From positions 1-18,436 of the forward strand of contig WFRQ01000333.1 of NCBI GenBank assembly GCA_015486425.1: a stretch of DNA of 18,436 nucleotides. The letters run 5' to 3'. Within the stretch, counting starts at the first letter, position 1; every line of letters begins with the position of its first letter. Below the pieces are notes generated by a model. It was not told the DNA's origin, searched no databases, and saw only the letters and a list, made by a program, of their open reading frames with translations. Positions 1-8,093 of the stretch are shown here, one piece after another. This DNA comes from Deltaproteobacteria bacterium (lineage in GTDB: Bacteria; Desulfobacterota; Dissulfuribacteria; Dissulfuribacterales; QOAL01). The position numbers and the translations under genes were made by a program.

Positions 1-21
1 AACGCCTGAGGAACATGCAAC

Positions 22-1482
22 ATGAAACCCGCGCTTGAGTACATCGGAGTTGACACTGTAAAAGGCCCTCTGATCATTGTAAACGGTGTGCATGATGTGG
101 GGTTTGGTGAGCGCGTGGAGGTGGTGGCTCCTGATGGAGAACCTCGGCATGGAAGAGTGCTCTTTATCAGCGAGGAGGCAGCGGTCGTAGAGGTTTTTCA
201 GGGGACATCAGGGATATCTCAGCCGGACACCAGGGTTCGATTTCTTGGAAGGCCTTTTGAGGTCGTAGTTTCCAGAGAGGAGGTCCTCGGGCGTATATTC
301 GGAGGTCTGGGGCAGCCTCTTGATGGCGGGGCAGCGCCTTTTCGCGGCGAGCGCAGGGATGTTAACGGCTTTCCTGTAAATCCTGTTGCACGTGCCTATC
401 CTGAGGAGTTCATTCAGACTGGAATTTCTGCCATAGATGGTATGAATACCCTGGTAAGGGGGCAGAAACTTCCCATATTTTCAGGCAGCGGCCTGTCCCA
501 CAATGACCTTGCTTCCCAGATAGTGCGGCAGGCACGGTTGCTCACAGATAACGAAGGTTTTGCAGTTATTTTTGCCGCAATGGGGGTGAAGCACGACGAG
601 GCAGAGGCATTCAGAAGCAATTTTGAAGAAAGCGGCGTTCTCAAAAACGTGGCCATGTTTCTGAATCTCGCAGACGACCCTACTGTTGAGCGGCTGATCA
701 CCCCGCGAATTGCTCTTACCGTGGCAGAGTACCTTGCATTTGATGAGGGAATGCATGTCCTGGTTATCCTCACAGACATGACCAATTACTGCGAGGCGCT
801 TCGAGAAGTTGCCACTTCCAAGGGTGAGGTGCCAAGCCGCAAGGGGTATCCAGGGTATCTGTACAGTGACCTTGCCTCCATATACGAGCGGGCAGGCAGG
901 CTTAATGACAGGCCGGGGTCTGTAACCCAGATTCCCATTCTCACCATGCCTGATGATGACATAACTCATCCCATACCGGATCTTACCGGTTATATAACAG
1001 AAGGTCAGATAGTGCTTGACCGTTTTCTTGCCCGCAAGGGCATCTATCCTCCAATAAATGTGCTCCCGTCTCTCTCCCGGCTTATGAGCGATGGCATAGG
1101 TCAGGGAAGGACCAGGGAGGATCATCAGGATATAGCGAATCAGCTTTATGCGGCTTATTCCCGTGCCCAGCAGGTGCAGCGCCTGGCATCAATAATAGGC
1201 GAGGAGGACCTTTCACCTTCAGACAGGCTTTATCTTGATTTCGCTAATGAATATGAACACCGCTTTCTGTCACAGGCACATGACGAAAACCGGTCAATAA
1301 CACACACCCTGGATCTGGCGTGGGAGCTTGTGATGAAACTTCCTGAGCAGGAGCTTACCAGGGTCAAGGCGGATGAGATTGAAAAGTGGGGCAGGAGGGC
1401 CACAGGTGCAGCAGAGGAGGAACACCCTGAGGATTCACTAGGTGGGGCTTCAGGGTCAGAGCCTCGTGATCACAGGGCATAG
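22..1482 (+). CDS. atpB: V/A-type ATP synthase subunit B
   Basis: Non-catalytic nucleotide-binding subunit of the V1/A1 head of a V/A-type ATPase, which couples ATP turnover to ion movement across the cytoplasmic membrane. The 486 residues run colinear with the family: N-terminal beta-barrel (about 1-75), alpha/beta nucleotide domain with the degenerate P-loop FSGSGLSHN at 153-161 (no GK[ST], as expected of B and not of the catalytic A subunit), the PPINVLPSLSRLM block at 343-355, and a helical C-terminal domain. The tail after about residue 458 is an acidic extension longer than usual. GAGGAA lies about 8 nt upstream of the ATG. The in-frame AAC GCC TGA at bases 1-9 is probably the end of the preceding subunit A gene, cut by the window edge. 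Subunit D follows after 3 nt, the usual A-B-D order. The symbol is the V-type name (also ntpB), not F-type atpB. Confidence 0.96.
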   Translation: MKPALEYIGVDTVKGPLIIVNGVHDVGFGERVEVVAPDGEPRHGRVLFISEEAAVVEVFQGTSGISQPDTRVRFLGRPFEVVVSREEVLGRIFGGLGQPLDGGAAPFRGERRDVNGFPVNPVARAYPEEFIQTGISAIDGMNTLVRGQKLPIFSGSGLSHNDLASQIVRQARLLTDNEGFAVIFAAMGVKHDEAEAFRSNFEESGVLKNVAMFLNLADDPTVERLITPRIALTVAEYLAFDEGMHVLVILTDMTNYCEALREVATSKGEVPSRKGYPGYLYSDLASIYERAGRLNDRPGSVTQIPILTMPDDDITHPIPDLTGYITEGQIVLDRFLARKGIYPPINVLPSLSRLMSDGIGQGRTREDHQDIANQLYAAYSRAQQVQRLASIIGEEDLSPSDRLYLDFANEYEHRFLSQAHDENRSITHTLDLAWELVMKLPEQELTRVKADEIEKWGRRATGAAEEEHPEDSLGGASGSEPRDHRA

Positions 1483-1485
1483 GCC

Positions 1486-2115
1486 ATGGAACGGATGAAC
1501 TTGCCAGCCACAAAGAGTAACCTGATTCACCTCAGAGAGGAGTTGGATTTTGCAAGGGAGGGGCTGGACCTTCTTGACCAGAAGAAGGAGATTCTTATTA
1601 ACCAGATAAGCTTTCTTGTCTCCAAGGTAGACAGGGTGCGTAACAAGGTGAACGCTGATCTTATGACAGCCTATGGCCACCTGAAGGAAGCGTTGATTGA
1701 ACATGGAGAGTCTGCTGTTGAATCAGCAGGGCTTGGCGTCAGGGCAGGTGAGAATCTGTCAATTCATGAGAGAAGCCTGATGGGTGTTGTACTTCCCATG
1801 GTATCCATTGAACTTCCGCCTGTTAAGCCCCAGTATGGTCTTTACGGCACTGGAAAGGCCATGGATGATACAGCAGGAGCAGTACATGATGCCATGGAGA
1901 GCATTGCCGAGCTTGCCGAGCTTGAGGTAGGTATTGAAAGGGTGCTTGCCGAGCTGCGAAAGACGCTCAAGAGGATAAATGCGCTGTCCCACATATACGT
2001 GCCCATGTATAGTGCTACTGTGCGCAGGATGGAAGAGACTCTCGAGGAGAAGGAGAGGGAGGCTCTTTTTCAGATGAAGCGTATCAGGGGCAGCAGGAAG
2101 GATGGAATGCTCTGA
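1486..2115 (+). CDS. atpD: V/A-type ATP synthase subunit D
   Basis: Central-stalk (rotor) subunit D of the V/A-ATPase, which turns inside the A3B3 head. The 209 residues match the usual length (about 200-220). Both ends are long amphipathic helices expected to form the antiparallel coiled coil: about residues 10-75, beginning TKSNLIHLREELDFAREGL, and about 140-205, with IERVLAELRKTLKRINALSH. This helix-loop-helix plan, together with the position 3 nt after subunit B, identifies it. The start at 1486 has only a weak ribosome-binding site; the ATG at 1495, three codons later, is an equally possible start. No other ATPase subunit follows, so this is the last ATPase gene here and the operon continues into other functions. 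Confidence 0.94.
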   Translation: MERMNLPATKSNLIHLREELDFAREGLDLLDQKKEILINQISFLVSKVDRVRNKVNADLMTAYGHLKEALIEHGESAVESAGLGVRAGENLSIHERSLMGVVLPMVSIELPPVKPQYGLYGTGKAMDDTAGAVHDAMESIAELAELEVGIERVLAELRKTLKRINALSHIYVPMYSATVRRMEETLEEKEREALFQMKRIRGSRKDGML

Positions 2116-2146
2116 AGCGCCGCACCCTGCCACAAAAGGAGAAGTC

Positions 2147-2659
2147 ATGCATGAAGATTATTCACTGTTTTCCAGAATAACAGTGCCGGTGGACGGCTCT
2201 TCATTCAGTTACTATGCTGTGGGCATGGCGTGTGACCTTGCACGTATTCATGGCTCCAGTCTGATGATTATACATGTGATAGACAGTGCGGTGGAGGAGC
2301 AGGTCTGTCGCCTCAGCGGCCGCTCCATTCAGGAGCTTCATGCCCAGATGGAGCAGAGCGCATGGGCTTTTCTCCGTGACATGGAGAGTACTGTTGCAGG
2401 CAGGGGCATTGAGGTGTCCATAGTGCTGAGAGAAGGGGTGCCGCACGAGGTAATTCTTCATGAGGCAAAGAATTGGAAGGCTGACCTGGTAGTCATGGGA
2501 AAACTTGGAAGAAGGGGTGTAGGCGGGATACTTATGGGAAGCGTGGCCCAGCGCGTAATAGAATTTTCCCCAATCCCTGTGCTGCTTGCCATAGGCGGGA
2601 CAGGAAGGAGCAGTATTGCCGGCAGTCTCGAACAGAGAAAGGAAACAGAACATGGCTGA
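2147..2659 (+). CDS. Universal stress protein (UspA family)
   Basis: A 170-residue single-domain universal stress protein, cytoplasmic, of the ATP-binding type. It starts with ITVPVDGSSFS (11-21), the usual first beta strand and Asp loop, and ends with the nucleotide-binding signature G-x2-G-x9-G-S: G118, G121, G131, S132, within VVMGKLGRRGVGG. I chose the ATG at 2147 over an in-frame ATG at 2102 because AAAGGAGA lies just upstream of it (2135-2142) and the earlier start would overlap the subunit D gene and add 15 residues unlike the family. The gap to subunit D is 31 nt, and the stop lies inside the start of the next gene, so it is probably cotranscribed with the ATPase. The specific role is unknown. 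Confidence 0.93.
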   Translation: MHEDYSLFSRITVPVDGSSFSYYAVGMACDLARIHGSSLMIIHVIDSAVEEQVCRLSGRSIQELHAQMEQSAWAFLRDMESTVAGRGIEVSIVLREGVPHEVILHEAKNWKADLVVMGKLGRRGVGGILMGSVAQRVIEFSPIPVLLAIGGTGRSSIAGSLEQRKETEHG

Positions 2660-4061
2660 AATATCTTTTCACGGTGCCGCAGGCACTGTAACCGGTTCCT
2701 GTCATCTGCTTAAAGTGGGGGGCAGAAATATTCTTCTTGATTCAGGCGCATTCCAGGGGCCGTGGGCAGTAGAAAGCCTTAATTACAAACCTTTTGGCTT
2801 TGATCCTGCCTCAATCCATTCTCTTATTCTGAGCCATGGGCACCTTGATCACTGCGGACGCATACCTCTGCTTGCAAATCAGGGGTTCAGGGCAAGCATA
2901 TTATGTACTCACCCCACAAGGGATATTGCCCACTTCATCCTTATGGATTCGGCACATATCCTAAAGGAAGAGTTTATCTGGAGACAGAAGAGGCTTATAA
3001 GGGCCGGTATCAAGGCTGAAGAACCCCTCTACACCTTTGATGATGTTTATTACTGTATGGACCTCTTTGACCGTCCGGTGAGGCTTCATGAAAAGGTGGA
3101 GCTTGGTGATGGAGTGTCTGTGATGTTTCACGCAGATGAAGCAGGTCATATACTGGGGTCTGCACAGATATACATTGATTATCCAGGTCACAGGGGAAAG
3201 CGCAGGAGACTGCTCTTTACAGGCGATCTTGGTGATGGAGACAGACCTCTTGTAAATGATCCTGAGAATCCGGAACGGCCTGTTGATGTGCTGGTAATGG
3301 AGTCTACATACGGAAATCGTGAACATCGCTCCTACCAGGAATCTGTTGAAGAGCTGGAGGAGGCGGTTCTGAGCACCATAAAACGCGGAGGGACCGTGCT
3401 CATTCCCACCTTTGCCCTTGAACGTTCACAGGAACTTCTCTATCACATAGGAAATATGAAAAGAGCAGGGAAGCTTTCAGCAAAGATCCCTGTATTCCTT
3501 AACAGCCCGCTGGCAATAGACATCACCAGGCTTTATCAGAAGTACTGCAATTACTGCCACAGCGAGTTTATGACCGGTTACGGCAAGGGGGAGTCTCCAT
3601 TCATGTTCCCTGGGCTGCACTTTACCCAGACCGCTGATGAATCAAAGGCCATTCACATGATTGAAGGGCCAAAGATAGTGCTTGCAGGAAGTGGCATGAT
3701 GACAGGCGGACGCATCAAGCATCACCTGAAGCACCTGCTGTGGAAGGAATCCACTACTTTGATAATTGTTGGATATCAGGCAGAGGGCAGTCTTGGCAGG
3801 AAGATTATTGACGGCGCGGACACTGTTAAGATATTCGGCCAGCCTGTATCAGTTAAGGCCAGGGTCTATACCATTAACGGCTTTTCTGCCCATGCGGACA
3901 GGTCACACCTTCTGGAGTTTGCAAGGCGGGCAAGGCCCAGGAAAATCTTTGTGGTACATGGTGAGCCTTCATCTTCTGCTGCCCTTGCAGAGGAGCTGGC
4001 ACGAGATCTCCGCAACACTGAGATACACATTCCCAAGCTGGGACAGAAGTTTAAAATTTAG
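2652..4061 (+). CDS. MBL-fold / beta-CASP ribonuclease-like metallo-hydrolase
   Basis: A 469-residue zinc-dependent nuclease of the metallo-beta-lactamase plus beta-CASP class, the family of CPSF73-like and YsH1-type bacterial and archaeal RNases. Visible motifs: HGHLDH (H62, H64, D66, H67), AGHILGS (H166), TGD (D192), beta-CASP motif A MESTYG (E217), PTFALERSQELL (252-263), GSGMMTGGR (346-354), motif B FSAHAD (H414) and motif C VHGEPS (H436). All metal ligands appear present, so it should be active. The ATG at 2652 overlaps the end of the stress-protein gene by 8 nt and has AAAGGAAA upstream; the longer reading from 2616 lies inside that gene. The substrate is unknown; mRNA processing or decay is the family expectation. 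Its TAG stop is formed by TA of the target plus the first G of an inserted MITE. Confidence 0.95.
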   Translation: MAEISFHGAAGTVTGSCHLLKVGGRNILLDSGAFQGPWAVESLNYKPFGFDPASIHSLILSHGHLDHCGRIPLLANQGFRASILCTHPTRDIAHFILMDSAHILKEEFIWRQKRLIRAGIKAEEPLYTFDDVYYCMDLFDRPVRLHEKVELGDGVSVMFHADEAGHILGSAQIYIDYPGHRGKRRRLLFTGDLGDGDRPLVNDPENPERPVDVLVMESTYGNREHRSYQESVEELEEAVLSTIKRGGTVLIPTFALERSQELLYHIGNMKRAGKLSAKIPVFLNSPLAIDITRLYQKYCNYCHSEFMTGYGKGESPFMFPGLHFTQTADESKAIHMIEGPKIVLAGSGMMTGGRIKHHLKHLLWKESTTLIIVGYQAEGSLGRKIIDGADTVKIFGQPVSVKARVYTINGFSAHADRSHLLEFARRARPRKIFVVHGEPSSSAALAEELARDLRNTEIHIPKLGQKFKI

Positions 4062-4239
4062 GGGCTGTCCAAAAATAAGTTGGATGATAGCGCGCTCAGA
4101 TTTGGGTCAGGCTGAGTTGAACTGATTGAGCAAAACCGCAGGCGTAGCCGAGCTACGTTGAGGATTTTGTGATTGAAGTTCAGCTCAGGATGGCCTGAAG
4201 ATGAGATGCGAAATCGGTAAGTTATTTTTGGACAGCCCC
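4061..4239. mobile_element. MITE-1: 179-bp fully palindromic element with 18-bp terminal inverted repeats
   Basis: The left end GGGGCTGTCCAAAAATAA (4061-4078) is the exact reverse complement of the right end (4222-4239). The two arms remain complementary, with mismatches, all the way in to a central hairpin CGTAGC-CGA-GCTACG (4143-4157), whose midpoint 4150 is the exact midpoint of the element. TTA flanks both ends (4058-4060 and 4240-4242), consistent with a 3-bp target duplication. No open reading frame of interest lies inside, so it is non-autonomous. It sits between two convergent operons and would form a long hairpin in RNA from either strand, so it may act as a two-way terminator (inference). 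The mobilising transposase is not in this window; an IS5-like family making TNA duplications is one candidate. Confidence 0.88.
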
Positions 4240-4246
4240 TTAGTGT

Positions 4247-4283
4247 AACTGCTCACCCCCCTCTCAAGGATGAATGCCTATAT
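4247..4283. repeat. Short dispersed repeat E3, copy 1
   Basis: This stretch resembles 12085-12118: both follow the pattern AAYTGCTCAYCCCC, then CA(A)GGATGAAT, then a degenerate CCNATA. Copy 1 covers the last codons and stop of the small minus-strand gene at 4253-4621. Two copies are seen by eye and the boundaries are approximate. Confidence 0.5.
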
Positions 4284-4621
4284 GAAAAATTAATGCAGGC
4301 CCGTCCTGCAAGCCCTGTCTCAGGGTCTGATGCCATGACATCAACCCTGTAATGCCCGGTTCCAGGGGCTGGAATCATGCAGGAGAATTCGCTCGCCCTG
4401 CCGCTGTACTTCATGGGGATTATAAGAGCAGGGGATGCGGAGTCAGAAACTACCTGTGCCTCTACCCTGAAGCGTGACGCATCCCACCTGCCGCCTGCGC
4501 ATGTCGGGCAGCCGCAACCAAGTGTTATCTGGACAACAAGGTCAATGCCTGAGTTTTCCGGTTGAACCACTGTTGCGCCAGGAAGCGGGGAAAGTGGCTG
4601 AATCACAAGTATCTGACTCAT
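4253..4621 (-). CDS. Small cysteine-containing protein of unknown function, possible Ig-like beta-sandwich
   Basis: A 122-residue protein not recognised as a named family. It has no signal peptide or membrane segment. The sequence is rich in alternating hydrophobic residues (GIDLVVQITLG, FRVEAQVVSD, HYRVDVMASD), suggesting a beta-sandwich. A C-G-C-P-T-C cluster (C36, C38, C41) lies at the end of the second predicted strand, with further cysteines at 81 and 109; metal binding or a disulfide is possible but unproven. Evidence that it is real: its ATG overlaps the stop of the PilZ gene in an ATGA arrangement (4618-4621), so it is probably translationally coupled as the last gene of the four-gene minus-strand operon. 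Its last residues overlap short repeat E3, so the native end may have been altered. Confidence 0.72.
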   Translation of the reverse strand: MSQILVIQPLSPLPGATVVQPENSGIDLVVQITLGCGCPTCAGGRWDASRFRVEAQVVSDSASPALIIPMKYSGRASEFSCMIPAPGTGHYRVDVMASDPETGLAGRACINFSYRHSSLRGG

Positions 4622-5400
4622 TCAACCCCTGATTTTATGATGGCAAGTTCCCTCTGGCGTATGTAGCTTACCAGGTTTTCCTCTTCTTTTCTGGACAGGT
4701 GAAATTTCAGGGCCATCAAAGGCAGTTTGCGGTCCTTGAGCATGGTTTCGGAAAGTCTTATCACTTCCGCCTTTTCAATTTCCATGAGAGGCCATGATTT
4801 CTCGGCATTGATTCCAAGGTTTAATTCAACTGGCCCTACCATGACGTGGGCCCCGGGCAGCACGATGCCGGGTGTTTTTTCAGGGAAAATGCAGATACCT
4901 CCTGCGCTTATGTCCCTGACGATTCCTGTGAAGAATCTCACCCTTGACCTTCTTCGTGTGGTGGCTGCCTTTTTTTTCTGAAGGGCTATTTTTGCAGTTG
5001 AGCCTGACGGAACCTCTATGCGGAAGTAGGAACGCCTTTCAGAAATGGCATACAGCTCCGGGAAGTGAAAGAAGATGGAACCGCCTGACGTCCTTTTTAC
5101 CCGGACTTTCAGGGAATGCCACGGTTCGCCGGGAGCACGGTATTTCAGAAGCACGACTTCGTGATCTCCCTTCCAGTCAGACGGCATTTCAATCTCAATT
5201 TCATTGTTGTCCGCCGACATTATCAGCGTGGTGGTAGATTTGTAACCGGGATAACGAATTTCAACCCATATACGCTTTTCGAACAGCCTCTCTACCTCTT
5301 CCCTTATGAGCTGACGGTTTGATGTGTATTTTATCTCATCGCCATAGTAAACCCATGCCTTTTCAGACAAAGCGTTTTTTTTCAGGTCAAGTGCGATCAT
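4618..5400 (-). CDS. PilZ-domain protein (predicted c-di-GMP receptor)
   Basis: A 260-residue cytoplasmic protein. An N-terminal flagellar-brake-like (YcgR-type) beta domain is likely over about 35-115, followed by a PilZ domain at about 121-250. Both c-di-GMP-binding motifs are intact: RSYFR (RxxxR, R123 and R127) and DISAGG (DxSxxG, D163, S165, G167). A basic patch KKKAATTRRRSR at 142-153 lies between the two motifs. It should therefore bind cyclic di-GMP; the output is unknown. The start ATG overlaps the polA stop as ATGA (5397-5400) and its own stop overlaps the next gene in the same way, so translation of the three genes is probably coupled. Confidence 0.92.
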   Translation of the reverse strand: MIALDLKKNALSEKAWVYYGDEIKYTSNRQLIREEVERLFEKRIWVEIRYPGYKSTTTLIMSADNNEIEIEMPSDWKGDHEVVLLKYRAPGEPWHSLKVRVKRTSGGSIFFHFPELYAISERRSYFRIEVPSGSTAKIALQKKKAATTRRRSRVRFFTGIVRDISAGGICIFPEKTPGIVLPGAHVMVGPVELNLGINAEKSWPLMEIEKAEVIRLSETMLKDRKLPLMALKFHLSRKEEENLVSYIRQRELAIIKSGVE

Positions 5401-8093
5401 GATTTCATTTCCGCCCAGTTTTTTCCACAGCCTACTGAAACAGACAGTGGTACCTTGAGTTTGAGAATGTTCTCCATAACATCTCTTAACAGTTGTATGA
5501 TTTTTTCTTTATCTTTTCGCTGAGTTTCAATAACCAGTTCATCGTGTACCTGAAGGACCATCAGCGCATCAGGGCATGTTTCCATAAGCCTCCCATGGCA
5601 TTTTATCATGGCAAGCTTGATGATGTCTGCTGCCGTGCCCTGAATAGGGGTGTTTATGGCAGTTCTTTCAGCAAATTCCCTGACATTTCTCTGCCTGGCA
5701 TTGATGTCAGGCAGATAGCGCCTGCGGCCGAGAAGAGTAGTTACAAAGCCCTGCCTGCGGGCCTTTTTTACTATGTTTTCCATGTACGTTTTTACACCTG
5801 GATAGCGGTTGAAGTAACGTTCCATGAACTCTGCAGCTTCTTTTCTCGAGATGCCAAGTTCCTTTGCAAGGCCATAAGCACTCATGCCATACACTATGCC
5901 GAAATTAACGGTTTTGGCTGCGCGTCTCATTTCAGGTGTTACCAGCCCTGGTATTATTCCAAATATCTCTGCTGCTGTGCGGCTGTGAATATCCTCTCCG
6001 TGCCTGAATGCCTCAATAAGGGCCTGATCTTCGGAGTAATGGGCAAGGACACGCAGGTCTATCTGCGAGTAGTCAGCCGACACCAGCATCCTGCCCTCCG
6101 GGGCTATAAAGAGTTTCCTGATCCTTTTACCTTCATCGGTTTTTACAGGAATATTCTGAAGGTTTGGATCACTTGATGAGAGCCTTCCTGTGGCAGTAAC
6201 AGTCTGGTTATAGGAGGTGTGTATCCTTCCTGTACGTGAATTTATGGCCTTGGACAGACCCTCCACGTATGTTGATCTGAGTTTTGACAGATTCCTGTGA
6301 AGCAGCATCCGTTCAGGCAGCGGATGCAGTTCAGCAAGTTTCTTAAGAACCTCAACATCTGTGGAGTAGCTGGTTTTTTTCCTGGTTTTCTTCTGTTGAG
6401 GGAGTTTCAGCTTTTCAAAGAGTATCTTCCCAAGCTGCCTCGGTGAGTTCAGGTTGAATTCCTCGCCTGCCAGTTTAAATATCTCCTGTTCAAGTGCCGC
6501 TATCCTCTGGTCAAACTCTCTGCCAAGCTCCTCAAGGCTGTCAGAATCTACCAGAATACCTGCCATTTCCATGTGTACCAGTACAGGAACCAGGGGCATC
6601 TCCACGTTGTGGAACAGTTCTTTAAGCCCCTTTTCTTCAAGGAGTTTGGTGAGTTCAAGGCTGATAAGCGCAGTGACATGCGCATCCTCGCAGGAGTAGT
6701 CTCTTGCCTTTTCAACAGGCACCATGGAAAAGTCAGGCTTTCTTCCCTTTTGCCCGGCTGTGACCTCCTTGAAGGAAATCATTTTGTGCCCCAGGATATC
6801 CAGGGCAAGCTCATCAAGATTGTGACGCCTCTTGCCAGGGTTAAGCAGGTAAGAGGCAATCATGGTGTCAACATGCGCTCCCTTTACAGGTGCGCCGTGG
6901 TTGGCCAGCACTATCATATCATACTTGATGTTCTGGCCGGTCTTTTTGATGTTTTCATCTGCAAGGATAGGGGCGAGAAGACCAAGAACCTCTTCCATGT
7001 CGGGCTGCGGGTCAGGGGTTTTGTGCCCCACAGGTATGTACAGGGCCTCAGGTGGAGTGATGCACAGGGATATCCCAACCAGCCGGGCTTCCATGGGCAG
7101 TTCACTTGTGGTCTCTGTATCTACGGTGAATGTCCCGGCTTTTTTTATCTTCTGGCACCAGTCACTGACCTGAGCAATGTCCTGCGCCAGGTTGTAGGCC
7201 TCAAAGGATATGGTCCTGCGCTCTGGTATCAGTTCATTAAGAAACCGTGTGAATTCCAGTTTCCTGAACAGGTCTTCAAGCTCCTTGAGGTTATAGGGGG
7301 TTCTGTGCAGAATTTCTCCTGATGGGTCCACCGGCAGTTTATCCTCAAGAGAAACCAGCCTGATCCAGAGTTCAAGCTGGTCTCTGTTTTCTTCAAGCCG
7401 CTCCCTGAGTTTCCCCTTGATGGAGTCCAGGTTGTCAAGTATTGCTCTGATGGAACCGTATTTCTGTATGAGTTTGAGCGCTGTCTTTATACCCACTCCG
7501 GGAATGCCGGGGATGTTGTCAGCCGTGTCTCCTGCAAGTGCCAGAACGTCGCGCCACTGTTCAGGCTCAACGCCGTAGCGTTCCCTGAATACGCTGCCGT
7601 CAATCATCTCGTCCTTCATCGGGTCCCAGATACGGATATTGCCGTTCAGGAGCTGCAGCAGGTCCTTGTCGCCTGATACCACAATCACTTCCCTGTCCCT
7701 GCATTTTCTGGCAAGGGCAGCGATTATGTCATCAGCCTCGTATCCCTGCAGTTCAAGCTGAGGAAGCCCCAGAGCTGCCACCACCTTTCTTACCCATGGA
7801 ATTTGTGAGGCCATCTCCTCAGGCATGGGAGGGCGGTTAGCCTTGTACTGATCATACAGTTCATGCCTGAATGTGGGACCGGGCGCATCCCATACCATGG
7901 CAAGGTATTCCGGATTCTTTTCCCTAAGAATTTTCAGCAGCATTGAGGTAATGCCGAAAACAGCCTTTGTGTGAAGCCCTGAAGATGTGGTCATGGGCGT
8001 GCGTATGGCAAAAAAGGCCCTGTAAAGATAGGAGCTGCCGTCAATCAGATATAATGGCGGCCTGGACGCGTCAGATGATACGGTATTTTTCAT
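5397..8093 (-). CDS. polA: DNA polymerase I
   Basis: Full-length 898-residue DNA polymerase I for Okazaki-fragment maturation and excision repair. The 5'-3' exonuclease (FEN) domain spans about 13-290 (YLIDGSSYLYRAFFA, GYEADDIIA, VVSGDKDLLQL, ADNIPGIPGVGIKTA). The proofreading domain at about 305-485 retains its catalytic acids: D325 and E327 (VDTET), D392 (NIKYD), Y466 and D470 (YSCED), so 3'-5' exonuclease activity is expected. The polymerase domain carries motif A SADYSQIDLR (D674), motif B RRAAKTVNFGIVYG (723-736) and motif C QVHDELV (D851, E852). Its ATG shares one base with the stop of the upstream L,D-transpeptidase gene (TAATG at 8091-8095) and its stop overlaps the PilZ start, an unusual operon for polA. 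Confidence 0.98.
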   Translation of the reverse strand: MKNTVSSDASRPPLYLIDGSSYLYRAFFAIRTPMTTSSGLHTKAVFGITSMLLKILREKNPEYLAMVWDAPGPTFRHELYDQYKANRPPMPEEMASQIPWVRKVVAALGLPQLELQGYEADDIIAALARKCRDREVIVVSGDKDLLQLLNGNIRIWDPMKDEMIDGSVFRERYGVEPEQWRDVLALAGDTADNIPGIPGVGIKTALKLIQKYGSIRAILDNLDSIKGKLRERLEENRDQLELWIRLVSLEDKLPVDPSGEILHRTPYNLKELEDLFRKLEFTRFLNELIPERRTISFEAYNLAQDIAQVSDWCQKIKKAGTFTVDTETTSELPMEARLVGISLCITPPEALYIPVGHKTPDPQPDMEEVLGLLAPILADENIKKTGQNIKYDMIVLANHGAPVKGAHVDTMIASYLLNPGKRRHNLDELALDILGHKMISFKEVTAGQKGRKPDFSMVPVEKARDYSCEDAHVTALISLELTKLLEEKGLKELFHNVEMPLVPVLVHMEMAGILVDSDSLEELGREFDQRIAALEQEIFKLAGEEFNLNSPRQLGKILFEKLKLPQQKKTRKKTSYSTDVEVLKKLAELHPLPERMLLHRNLSKLRSTYVEGLSKAINSRTGRIHTSYNQTVTATGRLSSSDPNLQNIPVKTDEGKRIRKLFIAPEGRMLVSADYSQIDLRVLAHYSEDQALIEAFRHGEDIHSRTAAEIFGIIPGLVTPEMRRAAKTVNFGIVYGMSAYGLAKELGISRKEAAEFMERYFNRYPGVKTYMENIVKKARRQGFVTTLLGRRRYLPDINARQRNVREFAERTAINTPIQGTAADIIKLAMIKCHGRLMETCPDALMVLQVHDELVIETQRKDKEKIIQLLRDVMENILKLKVPLSVSVGCGKNWAEMKS

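Noticed and set aside
481..1125. 214-residue minus-strand open frame
   Set aside because: Antisense to V/A-ATPase subunit B, with no recognisable domain or ribosome-binding site.
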